Shown here one piece after another: positions 23,306-35,100 of a stretch of DNA of 64,000 nucleotides. This stretch comes from Nageia nagi. Taxonomy: Eukaryota > Pinophyta. A model generated the notes under the pieces. That model did no database searches, was not told the origin of the DNA, and saw nothing but the letters and a program-made list of their open reading frames with translations. The position numbers and the translations under genes were made by a program. The stretch is from NCBI GenBank assembly GCA_050084985.1, contig JBITNC010000001.1, positions 109,678,001-109,742,000 on the forward strand, given 5' to 3'. Position 1 is the first letter of the stretch, and each line of letters starts with the position of its first letter.

Positions 23306-24444
23306 TGTAATATCCCCAAAACTCACAAAATGCAATTTTTGTTAAAGTGTAATATTCCAAAGTTAAAATATCACTACTTAGGAATTTATATATTTTTTTA
23401 TATTTTTCTATCTAGCTCAATTCAAATCAGATCTGCAAATTGAACAACAAATAGAGCTAGAAATGAATTTTATTCTTCAAGAGCTAGGATATCCCAAAAT
23501 GGACAAGTACAATACTCAAGGAAAAATGCCCAAATGCTTAAGAAGGGGGATGTTTGCCCTCACAAGGTAGATTTAGATGATTTGGCCCTACAAGTTCTTC
23601 AATCTCTTCTCCCCAATGCTGGATGAGCCTCCTCACACTGATTTAGCTAGTCTAGATCTAGGATGTGCCTCCTCACACTAATTTGGTAGGTTAGATCTAG
23701 ATCTAGAATATGGCCACATTGGCTGGATCTAGATCTACCCCATTAGCTAGATCTGGATCAAGGATAGAATAGTTCCACCACATTGGCTTAAACTATTACA
23801 GTAACTCCACCTCACTAGCTTGAGCTACTCTAGCAACTCCACCTCACTGGCTTGAGCTACTCTAGCAACTCCACCTCATTGGCTCAAGCTACTATCCTAG
23901 CTTAGGTAAGAACTCCTCCACACTAGCTCACGCTCTCCCACTAAGCTAGCTAGAAAGCTACAACTCCACTAGCTGCTAACCCCCAAAAAGAGATAAACTC
24001 TAATGATCTTCCAGCATGCCCCTAAATGATGTGTCCCATCTACTTTTATAACAAGATCTCTCATACCTTAGAATCACCCAAAGTGCAACATCCCTCTTTT
24101 GGTGTCTTGGGATGACAAATTAAATCATCTAGGGACCCAGGAAGCTCAACATCCCACAATGGTTTCCTAGAGATGCCAAATTACAAGATCAATGGCTCAT
24201 AAATGCAATGTCCCATTATGAGAGACTAATATTTTATTAATTACAAATAATTGAGCTATATTAATTAAATAAAATCCAAGGGTGAGTGCCTCGAGGGTCT
24301 CTTTAGCCTTGGTTATAGAAATAAATGCAAAATATTAATAAAATACTCCTAAATTAATTTATTTTTGGTTTCTCCTCCTTTGCCATGAACATCACACTCC
24401 AAGAGGAGAGAAAATGGACATTTTACAAATTTGAGGACATTACA
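23306..24444. mobile_element. H: solo LTR of 1139 bp
   Basis: Starts TGTAATATCCCCAAA and ends TTTGAGGACATTACA, so the ends are inverted repeats of about 15 bp and the element is TG...CA with an exact 5-bp TSD. No coding frame or internal primer/polypurine sites exist, which fits a solo LTR left by recombination. Orientation is undecided. It holds a 32-bp tandem repeat. Confidence 0.78.
23780..23895. repeat. 32-bp tandem repeat inside H
   Basis: aactccacctca starts at 23803, 23835 and 23867. Units also contain cttgagctactctagc. About three and a half copies. Confidence 0.8.
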
Positions 24445-24449
24445 CATAC
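24445..24449. repeat. TSD of H, right copy (CATAC)
   Basis: Exact copy of 23301-23305. Confidence 0.85.
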
Positions 24450-24930
24450 ATTCACCCAACATTCATAATTGCATTACACAATTAGAAAATTGACACAAAT
24501 CTAGAAAATATAATAAAATTCTTATTATGATATTTTGTCAAACATTTTGCTTTACAAGTACAGGGTGCAATTTACAAGTTACACCAAATGATTCCATAAT
24601 CCAATCAAAAAATAAGTTTAGAACTCTTATTTATACATCTTAATGCTAACTAAAAGAAAATATTAAACAAAATGAACTAAAAAATATGACAAATTGAAGA
24701 GAAACTACTTGGTAGTTTGCCTAAACTGCCTAAGAACTAACACCCTAAAATGTGATTATGTTTCATGCCAAACATGTTGGGTGGACATGTTTCTACAAAA
24801 TACTAGTACATTTCCCAAATGTGGTGGTATTTTATTTTCAAATGTAGTGGGGGGCTACATTTTGTTAGTTAACACTTATTTTGAAGTGTTGATCTCAAGT
24901 TTTGAATCCTGATATGGTTTATTTACAATA

Positions 24931-24935
24931 GCTTT
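24931..24935. repeat. TSD of element G, right copy (gcttt)
   Basis: Four of five bases match 18275-18279. Confidence 0.65.
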
Positions 24936-25620
24936 TTCCCATCACCATACTTGTGAACAATAATCTTATTCAAAATTTAGCTTTTTCATAATATAATCAA
25001 GCTTTAAATATTCATTAAGATCAAATACTTTAATCTACACCTTCATCATCATTATCTTCATTGGATGTATCTCACCCTACACATCCTAATGGTTAGTCAC
25101 CCATGCAATCTTCTTCATCAAACCCATTAGGTACTAGGCCTCAATCTTATAGGCCTAAGCCTAAACCTAATCAAACTCAATCTTAAATCATGTTTGCCTA
25201 CCAAATGATTAGTATTCTTCATAATGCATGACTTCTCAACCATCATAAGAGGAATATCATGCCTCTCCTCAAGTTGATCAAGTCACTCAAGATTATGGTG
25301 ATGATGATGATGAGTCTAATAGTTATCTCATTTTGGTAAAATACATAAATCTTGGTATGGGGGAATATCAAATTGATGATATATATTTTAACTTTAAATC
25401 AACTAAATATTTTGGTCGGCCCAAGGAATCTCCCTTGGTTATTGGTTCTATGGTCCCTTTAGGAAATAGCCCTAAGAAATATTTCTTTGTCTATGTTGAT
25501 ATTGATTCACCATATGATGTCCCTTTTGAACATTATTTCAAGGATCAAGTTTATACCAAGATGGATTATGTTAACCACTTTTTCTTGTCAAGGGAAAAAG
25601 GGGACAAAAAGGGATTTATG
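24936..25620 (+). pseudogene. Protease-RT linker relic of F
   Basis: Continues F after G. The open piece 25333-25635 has NLGMGEYQIDDIYFNF and FFVYVDIDSPYD. Element A has a counterpart between its protease and RT (53700-53970, minus): NLDIGEYDIDDVIFNI and LFVYVGIDKLDE. The frame ends where A begins. The last few codons of the computed frame run into A's LTR and are artefact. Confidence 0.65.
25616..25620. repeat. Probable TSD of element A, left copy (ttatg)
   Basis: Four of five bases match ttagg at 60506-60510. Confidence 0.5.
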
Positions 25621-26467
25621 TGTCAATTAGAAAATTAACCCTATTAGGAAACAAGACAAATATAGTTAATACAAAATAAAATTTTATTAATTTTCTATAC
25701 GACCTCGGTATTATAGATTTTAGATCACTAGATTTGGTTGCCTTATGAAAGCGCTTTTTTCAAATGCATGTATAAAATAGACTATTCAAGTATATGGATG
25801 GAAGGTGGAATGTTGATGTTTGATACCAAGTCATTGACATTTTTATAACTTTGATTTTTTCAATTGATTTGAATCACTCTTTCAGGTTATAGCTTTTTGT
25901 CATCTATATCTATGATGCCTTTGAATTTTACTGCATCTTAACACTTATAGACCCTACACATATGCTCAAACAACATATTAAAGCATACTATACTTTTTTT
26001 GAAATCTTAACATAAGGAAGAAAAGCATATGACAATAATCAAATTGAAATAAACCTCACAATTCTATCTTCATTTCAGTAGCATAAGTCTATTTCAATCT
26101 TCCCTAATTTTTTATTATCTATTTGCTTATTTATTTATATATTTTTTTAATGGGCATTTGTGGAATTCTAGAAGGTTGAAAAGGGGAATTCAAAATTTAT
26201 CACCAACTTCAAATAACCAAAGGGATTTCATGGCTAGTAACAACATGGGTAATGACTAACCCTCTCTATCCATACTTTTATGGAGAGAATGAAACTTATA
26301 GTTCATCTCCTATTTTTTGAGTTTTGATTTTTCCATTATAGAGTCACAAGTGATCTTAAGCGAATGCCAACAACCTAAATTGATTGTTAGCAATTGTGGC
26401 CTATTCATTAGTGTTTTAAATCTTTTGATTTTTTAATGTATAAGTGAATCATATTTCAATGTCTACA
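25621..26467 (-). repeat. 3' LTR of A (847 bp)
   Basis: On the plus strand it starts tgtcaattag and ends gtctaca, i.e. TGTAGACATTG...TTGACA on the minus strand. It lacks a 38-bp segment present in the other copy, between two aaggt strings at 25805; the other copy lacks 7 bp near its right end. Many shared stretches, for example caaatgcatgtataaaata. Confidence 0.83.
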
Positions 26468-26484
26468 TTTTGCCCCTTTTTGAA
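26468..26484 (-). other. Polypurine tract of A
   Basis: The minus strand reads TTCAAAAAGGGGCAAAA directly before the 3' LTR. Confidence 0.75.
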
Positions 26485-27229
26485 TTATTAACTGAAGATG
26501 AGGTTAATAGTTCAAAAACATAGAATGGGAACCTTTAAATTATTATTTTATCTAATTGTATTTGTAGCTTTTTGTGATAGAAATTTTGACTCAATTTCTT
26601 ATGTAAGTCAAAATTTTGATCCATCAAATTATGATAAAATGTGTTTTCATTTAACATTTGATGTGTTTTGAAAACAAATTTGGATATACTTTAGAAATGA
26701 CTATTTTTAGTTTGATAATGTGTTGAGCTTGTGTGATAGTTGCATGACATTGTTGTTATGTTGTTTTGCATGTCTAAGCACACATATACTATATAAATAT
26801 TTCTTTAGTATATGGGTTTTTTATGGTGTTTTCCTTTGTCCCAACAACAAGGTTTTAGGATAATCTTATGTAACAATGATTTATCACATTTTACCATTTT
26901 TGATATTTGCAAAATCAAAAATATCTTAAGAAATATTATCAAAATATTTTGTATATGAAGCTTAAGTTTCATAGAAAAAATATAATCATAAACCCCATTT
27001 TTTGTTTACTTAAATCACTAGTAGTAGACTTAAAACATTGGCATCTATTAATGAATCACCAACATTTATTATCTGATCATCGACATTCGATGTCATAGGA
27101 TTATAAAAAGAAAAAGTTTAAATTTCATTATTACCTTCTATCATATTTTATCATTTTCTTATCTACTAGGTGTCATTTATTATTTTTACTTTTTAGTATG
27201 TTGTTACCTATCAGTATCTAACAAGATTA
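26485..27229. other. A: non-coding stretch between PMD gene and polypurine tract
   Basis: AT-rich; no frame or repeat that I can support. A 63-codon frame at 26907-27098 looks like chance. Confidence 0.45.
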
Positions 27230-29505
27230 TCATGCCTCTACATCATCAATCTGTTGGTTATTCTCGACCTATCTGGGAAGAGGTAGGGTTTTAAAATAAC
27301 CTTATTTTTAATTTTTCTTATATCTAATATTTTAACCATTTTGTTTTATTTTTTTAGTTATAAAATACAATAATTAGGTACTTAAAACATTTCCATTGGA
27401 TTAGAATATAATTTAGACTTTTCTTTCTATTTGTTGTGACAAATTTTCAATCCCTCGATTGTAGTCACTAGCTAGAGCCAAAGGGTTTCAAGGTCATCGA
27501 TGTTTATATGTCAAACATTATTGATTCTATAACACTAGCATTTGAACATTAACATTCATGTTAAATCTCCCATTTTTTTTAAGTTAAGTTTTATGAATTT
27601 GCAAGTTCGAGACATTTTTGAGCCTCATGGTAGATACCCTTCTATCATCTAGGTAGGTAGAGAGTTTCTAGGTCCTATTGATAACACAGTTTTTAGGATG
27701 ATTGGATTTGGCATGGGTCCATATATGGGTTGTATTCATTGGGAGTATCCTTTATTGGTAGCTTTGTTAAATATATGGAATTCTCATACTTTAACTTTTC
27801 ATCTCCCTACTGGGGAGATGACAATCATTGTAAAGACATTCATTGATTATATATACTACCTATCCATGGTTAGAGGATACAACATATGGTAGATAGAGCT
27901 AGAGCTTTGCTAACAATTTCATATTTTTATGGAGCAGATAGAGTTGATACTATTATTTTTGAGATTATTTCTAGAGGGATATCATAATACCAATATTAGA
28001 TGGAGGATTAGATGGGAGGTATACATTTTTCATATTTTATGGGATTAGTTCAATGTTATGCTCTCCTAGATACTAGCAGTGGGAGATTTCCATGGCTGTT
28101 GTTGTCAATTATAGCATATATGATGCAACATGAGACAAAGTATGCTTGGGTTCCTACACTATTAGCTCAAATTTATAGAGAGCTATTCTTTTATTCATAA
28201 GGGCATCATACCTTATTATTAGTTACTATCACTTTGTAGGCATGGGATTATGAGCATATTATTATAGCTAACCCTTCAGGCTTACCTATGGGTAGTTTTG
28301 GTAGCCATTTGGAGTATGAGGAAGGCATAATTTGATGGCATGATGATTTTTATGTTAATCCATTAGATGGCATTAGGTGAGATGTAGTCTATTACCACCA
28401 TACCCTAGCTTAGTTAGTTCTAGATCAAGTGAGGTTTACACCTTGTTATTTATATCCAATTTGAGTTGAGCTTGTAGGAGAGATTACTATTATTTGGTAT
28501 CCATGTGTATTGAGTGGAAAATAGATAGATTTTATTAAGTTTTTTTAGTTTGGGAGAGTACATATTTAGTTTGGTTTAGTTTAGAACATTCCACCCTCAC
28601 TAGTGTTATATCAATGTGAGGGTACCATCCTAGTGGATGGTGTTTAGTCTTTGGTGTATACAAAGCTAGATCCTACTTAGGAGGAGGCATGGACTAAGGA
28701 TGATACTAAGGTAGATGATATTTGTGTCACAAAGGAGTTTAGAGCTTGGTGGCATATTGAGTTATAGGGTGGTGATGATATTGGAGAGGGTAGACACATT
28801 CATCAGCATGTTGATGATATTAAGGAGGTGGGTGTAGCTATAGGTGATATCATAACAACTTAGATTCCTAGTATTGATACTTTAATAGGTGATATTTATG
28901 AGCTCAGATATTAGTTGGCATAAGTCAACTCATGCATGTATTGATATAGAACTGAGAGGGATCAGTATCATAGAGAGAGGGATGAGGCTTGTACATCATT
29001 GCAAGGAGCTCAAGCTCATCATATGGAAGTAGCACCTACCCTTGGGGGTATAGAGAGTAGATGTTTAGCATTTATTCATGGAATTTGTAAAAAAAGATAT
29101 TATTATGATGCTATTATTCAAACTTGTTTGATAGGTGTACCAACATTTTCACTTGGAGTATAGTATCCTATACCTCCACTAAGTTATATACCTATTGACT
29201 TATCTACATATCAGGCTAGCAGTAGTGCTTAGGGCACAACAAGTTCTCTAGGCAAGACAATAAGATCAGGAGCCTCTCCTAGCAAGGGTACTACACATTG
29301 GGCATCCTCCTAGGGTATTGTGACATCATCAAAGTTATTAGGGGCTACATGACTAGCAAATCCTATAAGGTTTATTGGTACTACTCCACCTAGTCATGAC
29401 ATTGGAGAGATGAGCAAACAATGGAGAGATTATAGTGGTTATTAAGGTTATGGTAGTGGTTGGAGTAGTTATTAAGGAGGATCTAGTGGTTGGGGTAGTC
29501 CATGA
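27230..29505 (+). pseudogene. Antisense plant mobile domain (PMD) gene relic carried by A
   Basis: Frames on the plus strand, opposite to A's own genes, give a plant mobile domain protein (MAIN-like). Key parts are ALLNIWNSHTLTFHLPTGEM (27740-27815), the PMD hallmark T-F-H-L-P-x-G-E-M-T, preceded by GFGMGPYMGCIHWEYPLL, and KYAWVPTLLAQIYRELFF near 28140-28190, matching the later PMD helix. The tail (29220-29505) is Ser/Thr/Gly-rich, ending in GYGSGWSSY-like repeats. Stops and frameshifts are frequent. PMD proteins are known both as host silencing factors and as cargo of gypsy and Mutator-type elements; antisense extra ORFs before the 3' LTR are known in Tat/Ogre elements. Here the function is lost. 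Confidence 0.72.
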
Positions 29506-30758
29506 AGATGCCCATATTGTATTTTTATCATGATGATGAGACTATATACTTTATAAGATCATGTATTTTTATATGTTTATAAATTTTATGAGATGATGTA
29601 ATTTGAGATGCTATGATTTGATATGTTATATGATTGAGTAGGTGAGGATATTTGGGATGATGTCATGTTTAGTTTTATATTGGTAGATAGGTATATGATG
29701 ATATGTTTTCTTATGATTATATATTTAAGTTTATTATGGTTTCATATATTGAATGATGTTCGAATATTTTGATCCTATTATCATAAAGGTTACATAAAAT
29801 ACTAGACAATGAAATTTTTGTAAATAAAATTTTATAGGACATATTTTAAGTGTAATAGTATGGAATCAGATGCATCATTTTCTATTTCTTGGCTATGCAT
29901 GTGTATAAATAAATATATGATAAGAAATGTTATACAAATATAGAAGATAAGTAGAATAATAAGATCACTTATCAATTTAAATAATAATAAAGATACTTTT
30001 ATATTGGGATATATGGATATTATTGATAACATGCTATTATTAAAGAAATAATCAATTAACTAGTTTTATCAATCTTCCTTTTACATTCATTTATGCAATT
30101 AGAGATGATATAAAACATAGTCATAATATCATAAGTTTATCTTGAACTCGTGTGTGCATGGTGATATTCATTTACTTCTCTAGACACTCATAAATTAAAT
30201 GTTTTTAAACGCATAGTTTAAATTCAATTCTCCTTATGTGCATATAGTGGTCCAAATTTCTTTGGACATGTTGCCTCTTCATTAGGTATGCCCCATTGCT
30301 AGATAGGCATCTATAGCCTCAATAGAGGATACTGCAATAGTCCAATCATATATTTTAGACTTAGCTTTTTTTTTTTTTGCCTTAGGTTTGGGATGAAATG
30401 AAATATTGGGAGAATATTTCCTTTAAAACTATACTTCAAAACATTCAATGTCTATTGTTTTGATATTTTAAATGTGAAAATAGTGTTTGAGTTCATGATA
30501 TTCCAAAGATATCAAACATGTTTGTGTATCATCTTAAATTGATTAAAATTCAAATATTAGATATCATAATAGAAGCTAGAATGATGATCACTTTAAAAAA
30601 TATTATGTTAATCATACATATACGATGTAATATGTGTACAAATGGTATATATGAATGGGGGAATATATAAATATAAATTGATAAGTGATCTAAATCATTA
30701 TAGTTTTTATCAAAAAATGATAACATTCCCTAATTTTAATAATGGGATATATATATAG
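29506..30758. other. A: non-coding AT-rich stretch before B
   Basis: No frame supported (a 66-codon minus frame at 29832-30032 is low complexity). It should link A's integrase end to the antisense gene, but no motif is visible. Confidence 0.4.
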
Positions 30759-30763
30759 GGTAG
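30759..30763. repeat. TSD of element B, left copy (GGTAG)
   Basis: Exact copy at 49844-49848. Confidence 0.88.
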
Positions 30764-32095
30764 TGTTGATTAGGATTGTGTAATATATGCACCATTAACA
30801 ATCTTAACCAAAGTAAATCAAGAACAGACTATGGTGACAGTCTGATCTTCAGAGAAGGTCGGTTCCTTATACATTGGGTGTAGGAGAAGTAATAGGAAAG
30901 AAAATAAAAGGAGTAGAGTGCAAGGAATTTAAGCAAAAAGGCTTAGTGTAACAAGAGAGAAAGCAAAGGTGAATCACTAGTTTAGCACGGGCTTTCACAC
31001 GGTGTGAAACCTTGGTCTGAATCTAGTGTAGCAGCTAAAGTACAAGCTCTCACTCTCTAATAGTTTCCCAACTTTACTCTACCATGTATACAGACACAAT
31101 TATACTAATAGCTCATAATTATCATTCAAGAAACACGCCAAGCTACCACAATGTAACCAAATTAAGAATAATAATTACGAGTACTAGACAAGAAAGGTCA
31201 AGATGGTATCATATTACTGATAAAAAACTACAGGTCTTAGAGAACAAATGTATGGAGTAATACTAGGGCTTCCAACCCCTTTTTATTTTGTTTATTCCTT
31301 ACTTATACTAAAATAACAATAGTTACAAGAATTGTAGAATAGAAATGTTTACAAAAATGGCTTCAAGATTCTAGCCTTCTTTTAACTAATACTACCTATA
31401 TACGCCACTTGGCAGAATATTGCAAAAATTGGGCATATTGTAGATGATACAACTTCTTGATAATTATGATCTTACCTCTCACTGACCTCATCTCTTCCAG
31501 GATATTCTACTTACTAGCTCTGGCTATTCAATTACTTCTTGCTGACCTCATCACTTTTAGGATCCAGTTTCATTCAAGAATGTGAACATTGTTTTCCCCA
31601 TGATGTCATCTTCATACTTCTAGAATGCTTCACTTTACTGGCTCCAACTAATCGATAACCCTTTTGCTAACCTCATCACTTCTAGGATCTAGTTTCATTC
31701 AAGAATGTGAACATTATTTTCCCCATGATGTCATCTTCATACTTCTAGAATGCTTCACTTTACTGATTATGGATTTTTTATAACCCTTTTGTTGACCTCA
31801 TCTCTTCATTTTGGAATATTCTACTTATTAGCTTTGGGTATTCAATCACTCCTTGCTGACCTCATCTCTTTTGGGATCTAGTTTTGGGTTAAGGTTTGAA
31901 ATCACTAACGTCATCTCTTCTAGGCTCTGGGTTACTCAACATTAACTTTGTGAGGCTTTTCTTCTTTCATCATAATGTAATTACTTTCAGAAATAGTTCT
32001 TAAAACCCATTATGATTATGCTTAGCCTACATCACCTCTAGAAGTGATCATACTTTTAGAAGAACCTTGGAGTAATGATTATGTATTGATATACA
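30764..32095 (-). repeat. 3' LTR of B (1332 bp)
   Basis: Plus-strand ends TGTTGATTAGG and GATATACA. It matches 48513-49843 along the whole length. It contains a 125-bp direct repeat (cattcaagaatgtgaacatt in both units, the units beginning near 31561 and 31686) and several gacctcatctcttc copies. Confidence 0.9.
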
Positions 32096-32129
32096 TTTTG
32101 GAAACATCTATGGAAAAATTTTGCTAATT
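32096..32129 (-). other. Junction of extra ORF and 3' LTR in B
   Basis: The minus strand before the LTR reads gatgtttccaaaa; a clear polypurine tract is not preserved. Confidence 0.4.
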
Positions 32130-35100
32130 ACGATGAAATTTTAGAACCTAAAATCTTATTAGAATGAATCAATGAATCAGACTTCAGTTCTATATATTCA
32201 AGAGTTGCTGAACCTTACTCCATTCTATAGGGATCCTAGAAAAATCCTTTAGCCTTGCATGGGCTAAAGCTGTAGTGTTCAAAATTTCATAAGACACATG
32301 AGCATATTTTCTCAACAATTACTGAATGTGAAAGCCGTTGTTCAAAGAATTTTATCAAATTGGTTTCATCAAATGAAACCAAGAGCGTATCAATATCATC
32401 AGTGCTTTGAATCCTACTCTGTAGACCACTCAAAAACTTAGCTTTAGAGACAAGCGAGCCATTACTTCTCCATAACTCTAGGATTTTGGATGCATTTAAT
32501 CCCTAAATCTCTAACTTCAAGTTTTCCATTTCTTATGTCTGGTGTAGGACATTACCCTTGATTTCCTAACAAACCCATTTCCCTCTCACTGGGTAATCAA
32601 TTACCGACATGAGCTCCACTCGATCACCAATATTATAAGACTATAGCTTTTCATTAGAGAGGTTATTAAACCTCTTGTTTGCTTGCTTGGCCTATTCTGA
32701 AATTGGATTCAAAATGTTTTCACATCTGGTGACATCAACCTCGAGCCTTTTGAGCTCTGATAAGCATGATTCTATATGGTCTCTCAGATGAATCAAATCT
32801 TTGATTTCTTGCACCCTTAGCTCACAAAATCTTTTCTTCATATTTAACAAAAAGGATTTGTCTACCTTATTCACATTTAGAATTAATTGGAGTTGTGCTA
32901 TATTAGCATTCAAATCGCTAATCTCTACTACTCTGGTAGCTATCTCAGCATCTCTCTGAGAGATGATGGCATCTTTCTGGCTCAAAATGTCCACTGTAGG
33001 AGCCATCGCTAAACTAGTCTTCAAAATTAATATATTATTTTTTGTAGCTCTTAATTTTACCTTCTAAGCATCTAATTGCTACTTCATAGCTTTGTGGGCC
33101 TTTTGCAGCTTACTATACTTGACCTCCAACCTCATTAGCTCTAATGTGTTAAGGTCTATTGCAATTTGCAAGAGCTCATTTTTATCATTCTAGGATATGC
33201 TTCATGTGTCAATTTTTACCCAAGTGTTCATAGTAGATAGATCACTTTACCCCTCTTGTGGGTCTTGGGAAATTGCCATTTCAAGCACCTTATGCTTTAG
33301 ATCCATTGAAGTCTGAAGCCTTACCAGATTATATGGGAATGGAAGCTTCTTAACCTTCTTCTGCATCCATGCATCTCATCCCTATTTCATCTATTGGTAC
33401 TACTGCATAATGCCATCCATAGATACTTGTTATCTTGATATCATGATAAATGGAGATTCGATGCTCAACTCCTGAGAGGGGGAGGCCACGATATGCTATG
33501 CTAGTGTCATAGGGCTCCCTTGAATGGGCTCGGGGACACTACTACCAGATGGATTTGCAATAGAAAGTGCTGGAGTGGATGAAGGAGAGGATGATGGAGG
33601 TGAAGATGGTGAAGGGGACTATGGTATTGTAGTGATGCTAATGATGGGGGGATTTTTGGGTTGGATGTAAGGAGAAGGGAACTTTGCCATTGGATAGGTG
33701 GCATTGGTGTTATGAAAGATTGAATGGGTGAAGTTGGAATGGTTACTAGAATATACAAAAATGAAATTGGACTAGAAATGGGCACGATAGAAATAGACAG
33801 AGAAGGAGTAAGAGAAACAGGGGAAGAGGGAGTAAAGAGCATACTTGATGGAGTAGGGCTCTTCCTTCTTCTCTTTGGTGGTTGTGGGAGTGGTGCCTTC
33901 TCTTTTTGGACCTTTCTTTTAAAGGTATACACTCTCCCAGGCCTCCTAGCTATTATTTCTATAGAAACCTCCCTAGTTTCTTCCTTAAGTTACTCCTCTT
34001 GAGCTGATGCTTGGGACCCTGCACATCCCTACTCTCTCTCCTCATCACTATCATCTGAACATTCATCTATAGGGATGTATATGGGATGTTCCATTCTCCA
34101 CATCTCTTCAAATTTATCATCTAAATTAGAATCTAAAGGGGTATTTTGATTTCCAAATTCAATCCAGTACTGGGTGAAGGTAGCTATTTTTTCCTCACTC
34201 CAGCCCTGATCTCTTAAGTTTTTTAGAGACTTTTTTGAGATGGAATCTATTTTTGGGTCAAAATCTACTTTCTTTCTATAAAAACCTAACCATGGTGGCA
34301 ATAAATCCTTAGTAATCAAAGTAGTGGGCATTACCTTGCCTTCATGTTCTGAGTTTCGCCAACTAAGTAGCTTCGGCCTAGATTCAGCTATAAAACCTGA
34401 GGGATTGGGCTAGCTCCTCAACCTCTTGCCAAAGATATCCTCAGGATCATATAGCAAATATTGACTAAGTTTTTTCAATTTTAACTTCAACAATTTACTT
34501 TTTAATTGGTCACTTACTCCCCTACTTTGAAGCACCAAGTTGTGCACTCTATGAGGAAGGACATAAACTATCCTCTTTTTTGTTGCAGCTCCATATTTAG
34601 AATCTATATAATCCATTTGTCTAGCATATTCCATACTAAAAATCCAATCCATTACATGGACCGATAGTAAGAAAGGTGCCCCAAAAAACCCATAAAGCCT
34701 GATGAAAGTCCCCTCCTCTATGAAGAACCAATCCCCGATCTCTCCATGGGGCATTCAGAAGTAAAGTTTGGAAGTTGTTGATAATCTTGGAACTATGGGA
34801 GTAAATAAACTCATTGTAGGAACCAAAAAGTTTTCTACAAAGAAGTAATATTCTGTTGAGGACCTTACCTCCTCAGTCCATTTGTCCACTAGCTTTTGAG
34901 ACCCACTTTCATCAGCTTGAACCAAGGTTAAATTCTTGAAAACACCAGCATTTTGATGAATCATCATCCAAACAACGTGTGACACATATGCAAAATGAGA
35001 TCCCTCACTAATCTTTTCTAACTATTTAGACATTCCATCTGAAAGGGCAATAGCCCAGTCATACATTGTAGGAGAAATTAGATGAAAAATCTAGTATGCG

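Larger units (their letters stand above)
18280..24930 (-). mobile_element. Element G: decayed Ty1/copia retrotransposon
   Basis: Minus-strand order is 5' LTR, initiator-Met primer site, gag, protease, integrase, RT, RNase H, polypurine tract, 3' LTR: the copia order with integrase before RT. It sits inside F between F's protease and linker. Its LTRs are about 532 bp once the H insertion is removed. Stops in every domain show that it is dead. An in-frame duplication lies in the pre-integrase segment. Confidence 0.88.
23254..24930 (-). repeat. 5' LTR of G, interrupted by H
   Basis: Matches 18280-18811 in two pieces, 23254-23305 and 24445-24930. Removing H and one CATAC copy leaves 533 bp against 532 bp in the other LTR. 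Confidence 0.85.
7806..25620 (+). mobile_element. Element F: old Tat/Ogre-like retrotransposon, interrupted
   Basis: A plus-strand gypsy relic in pieces: candidate LTR and primer site, leader, Q/P-rich segment, gag, zinc knuckle, protease, then a protease-RT linker after element G. The gag, knuckle and linker resemble element A's more than C's or D's, so F and A are relatives. It is split by E and by G. RT, RNase H and integrase of F are not visible on either side of A. The outer borders are unproven. Confidence 0.6.

Noticed and set aside
33724-34002. 92-codon plus frame in B's extra ORF
   Set aside because: It is the opposite strand of the Pro/Ser-rich coding part (CCT/TCT-rich), so Gly/Glu-rich by complement.
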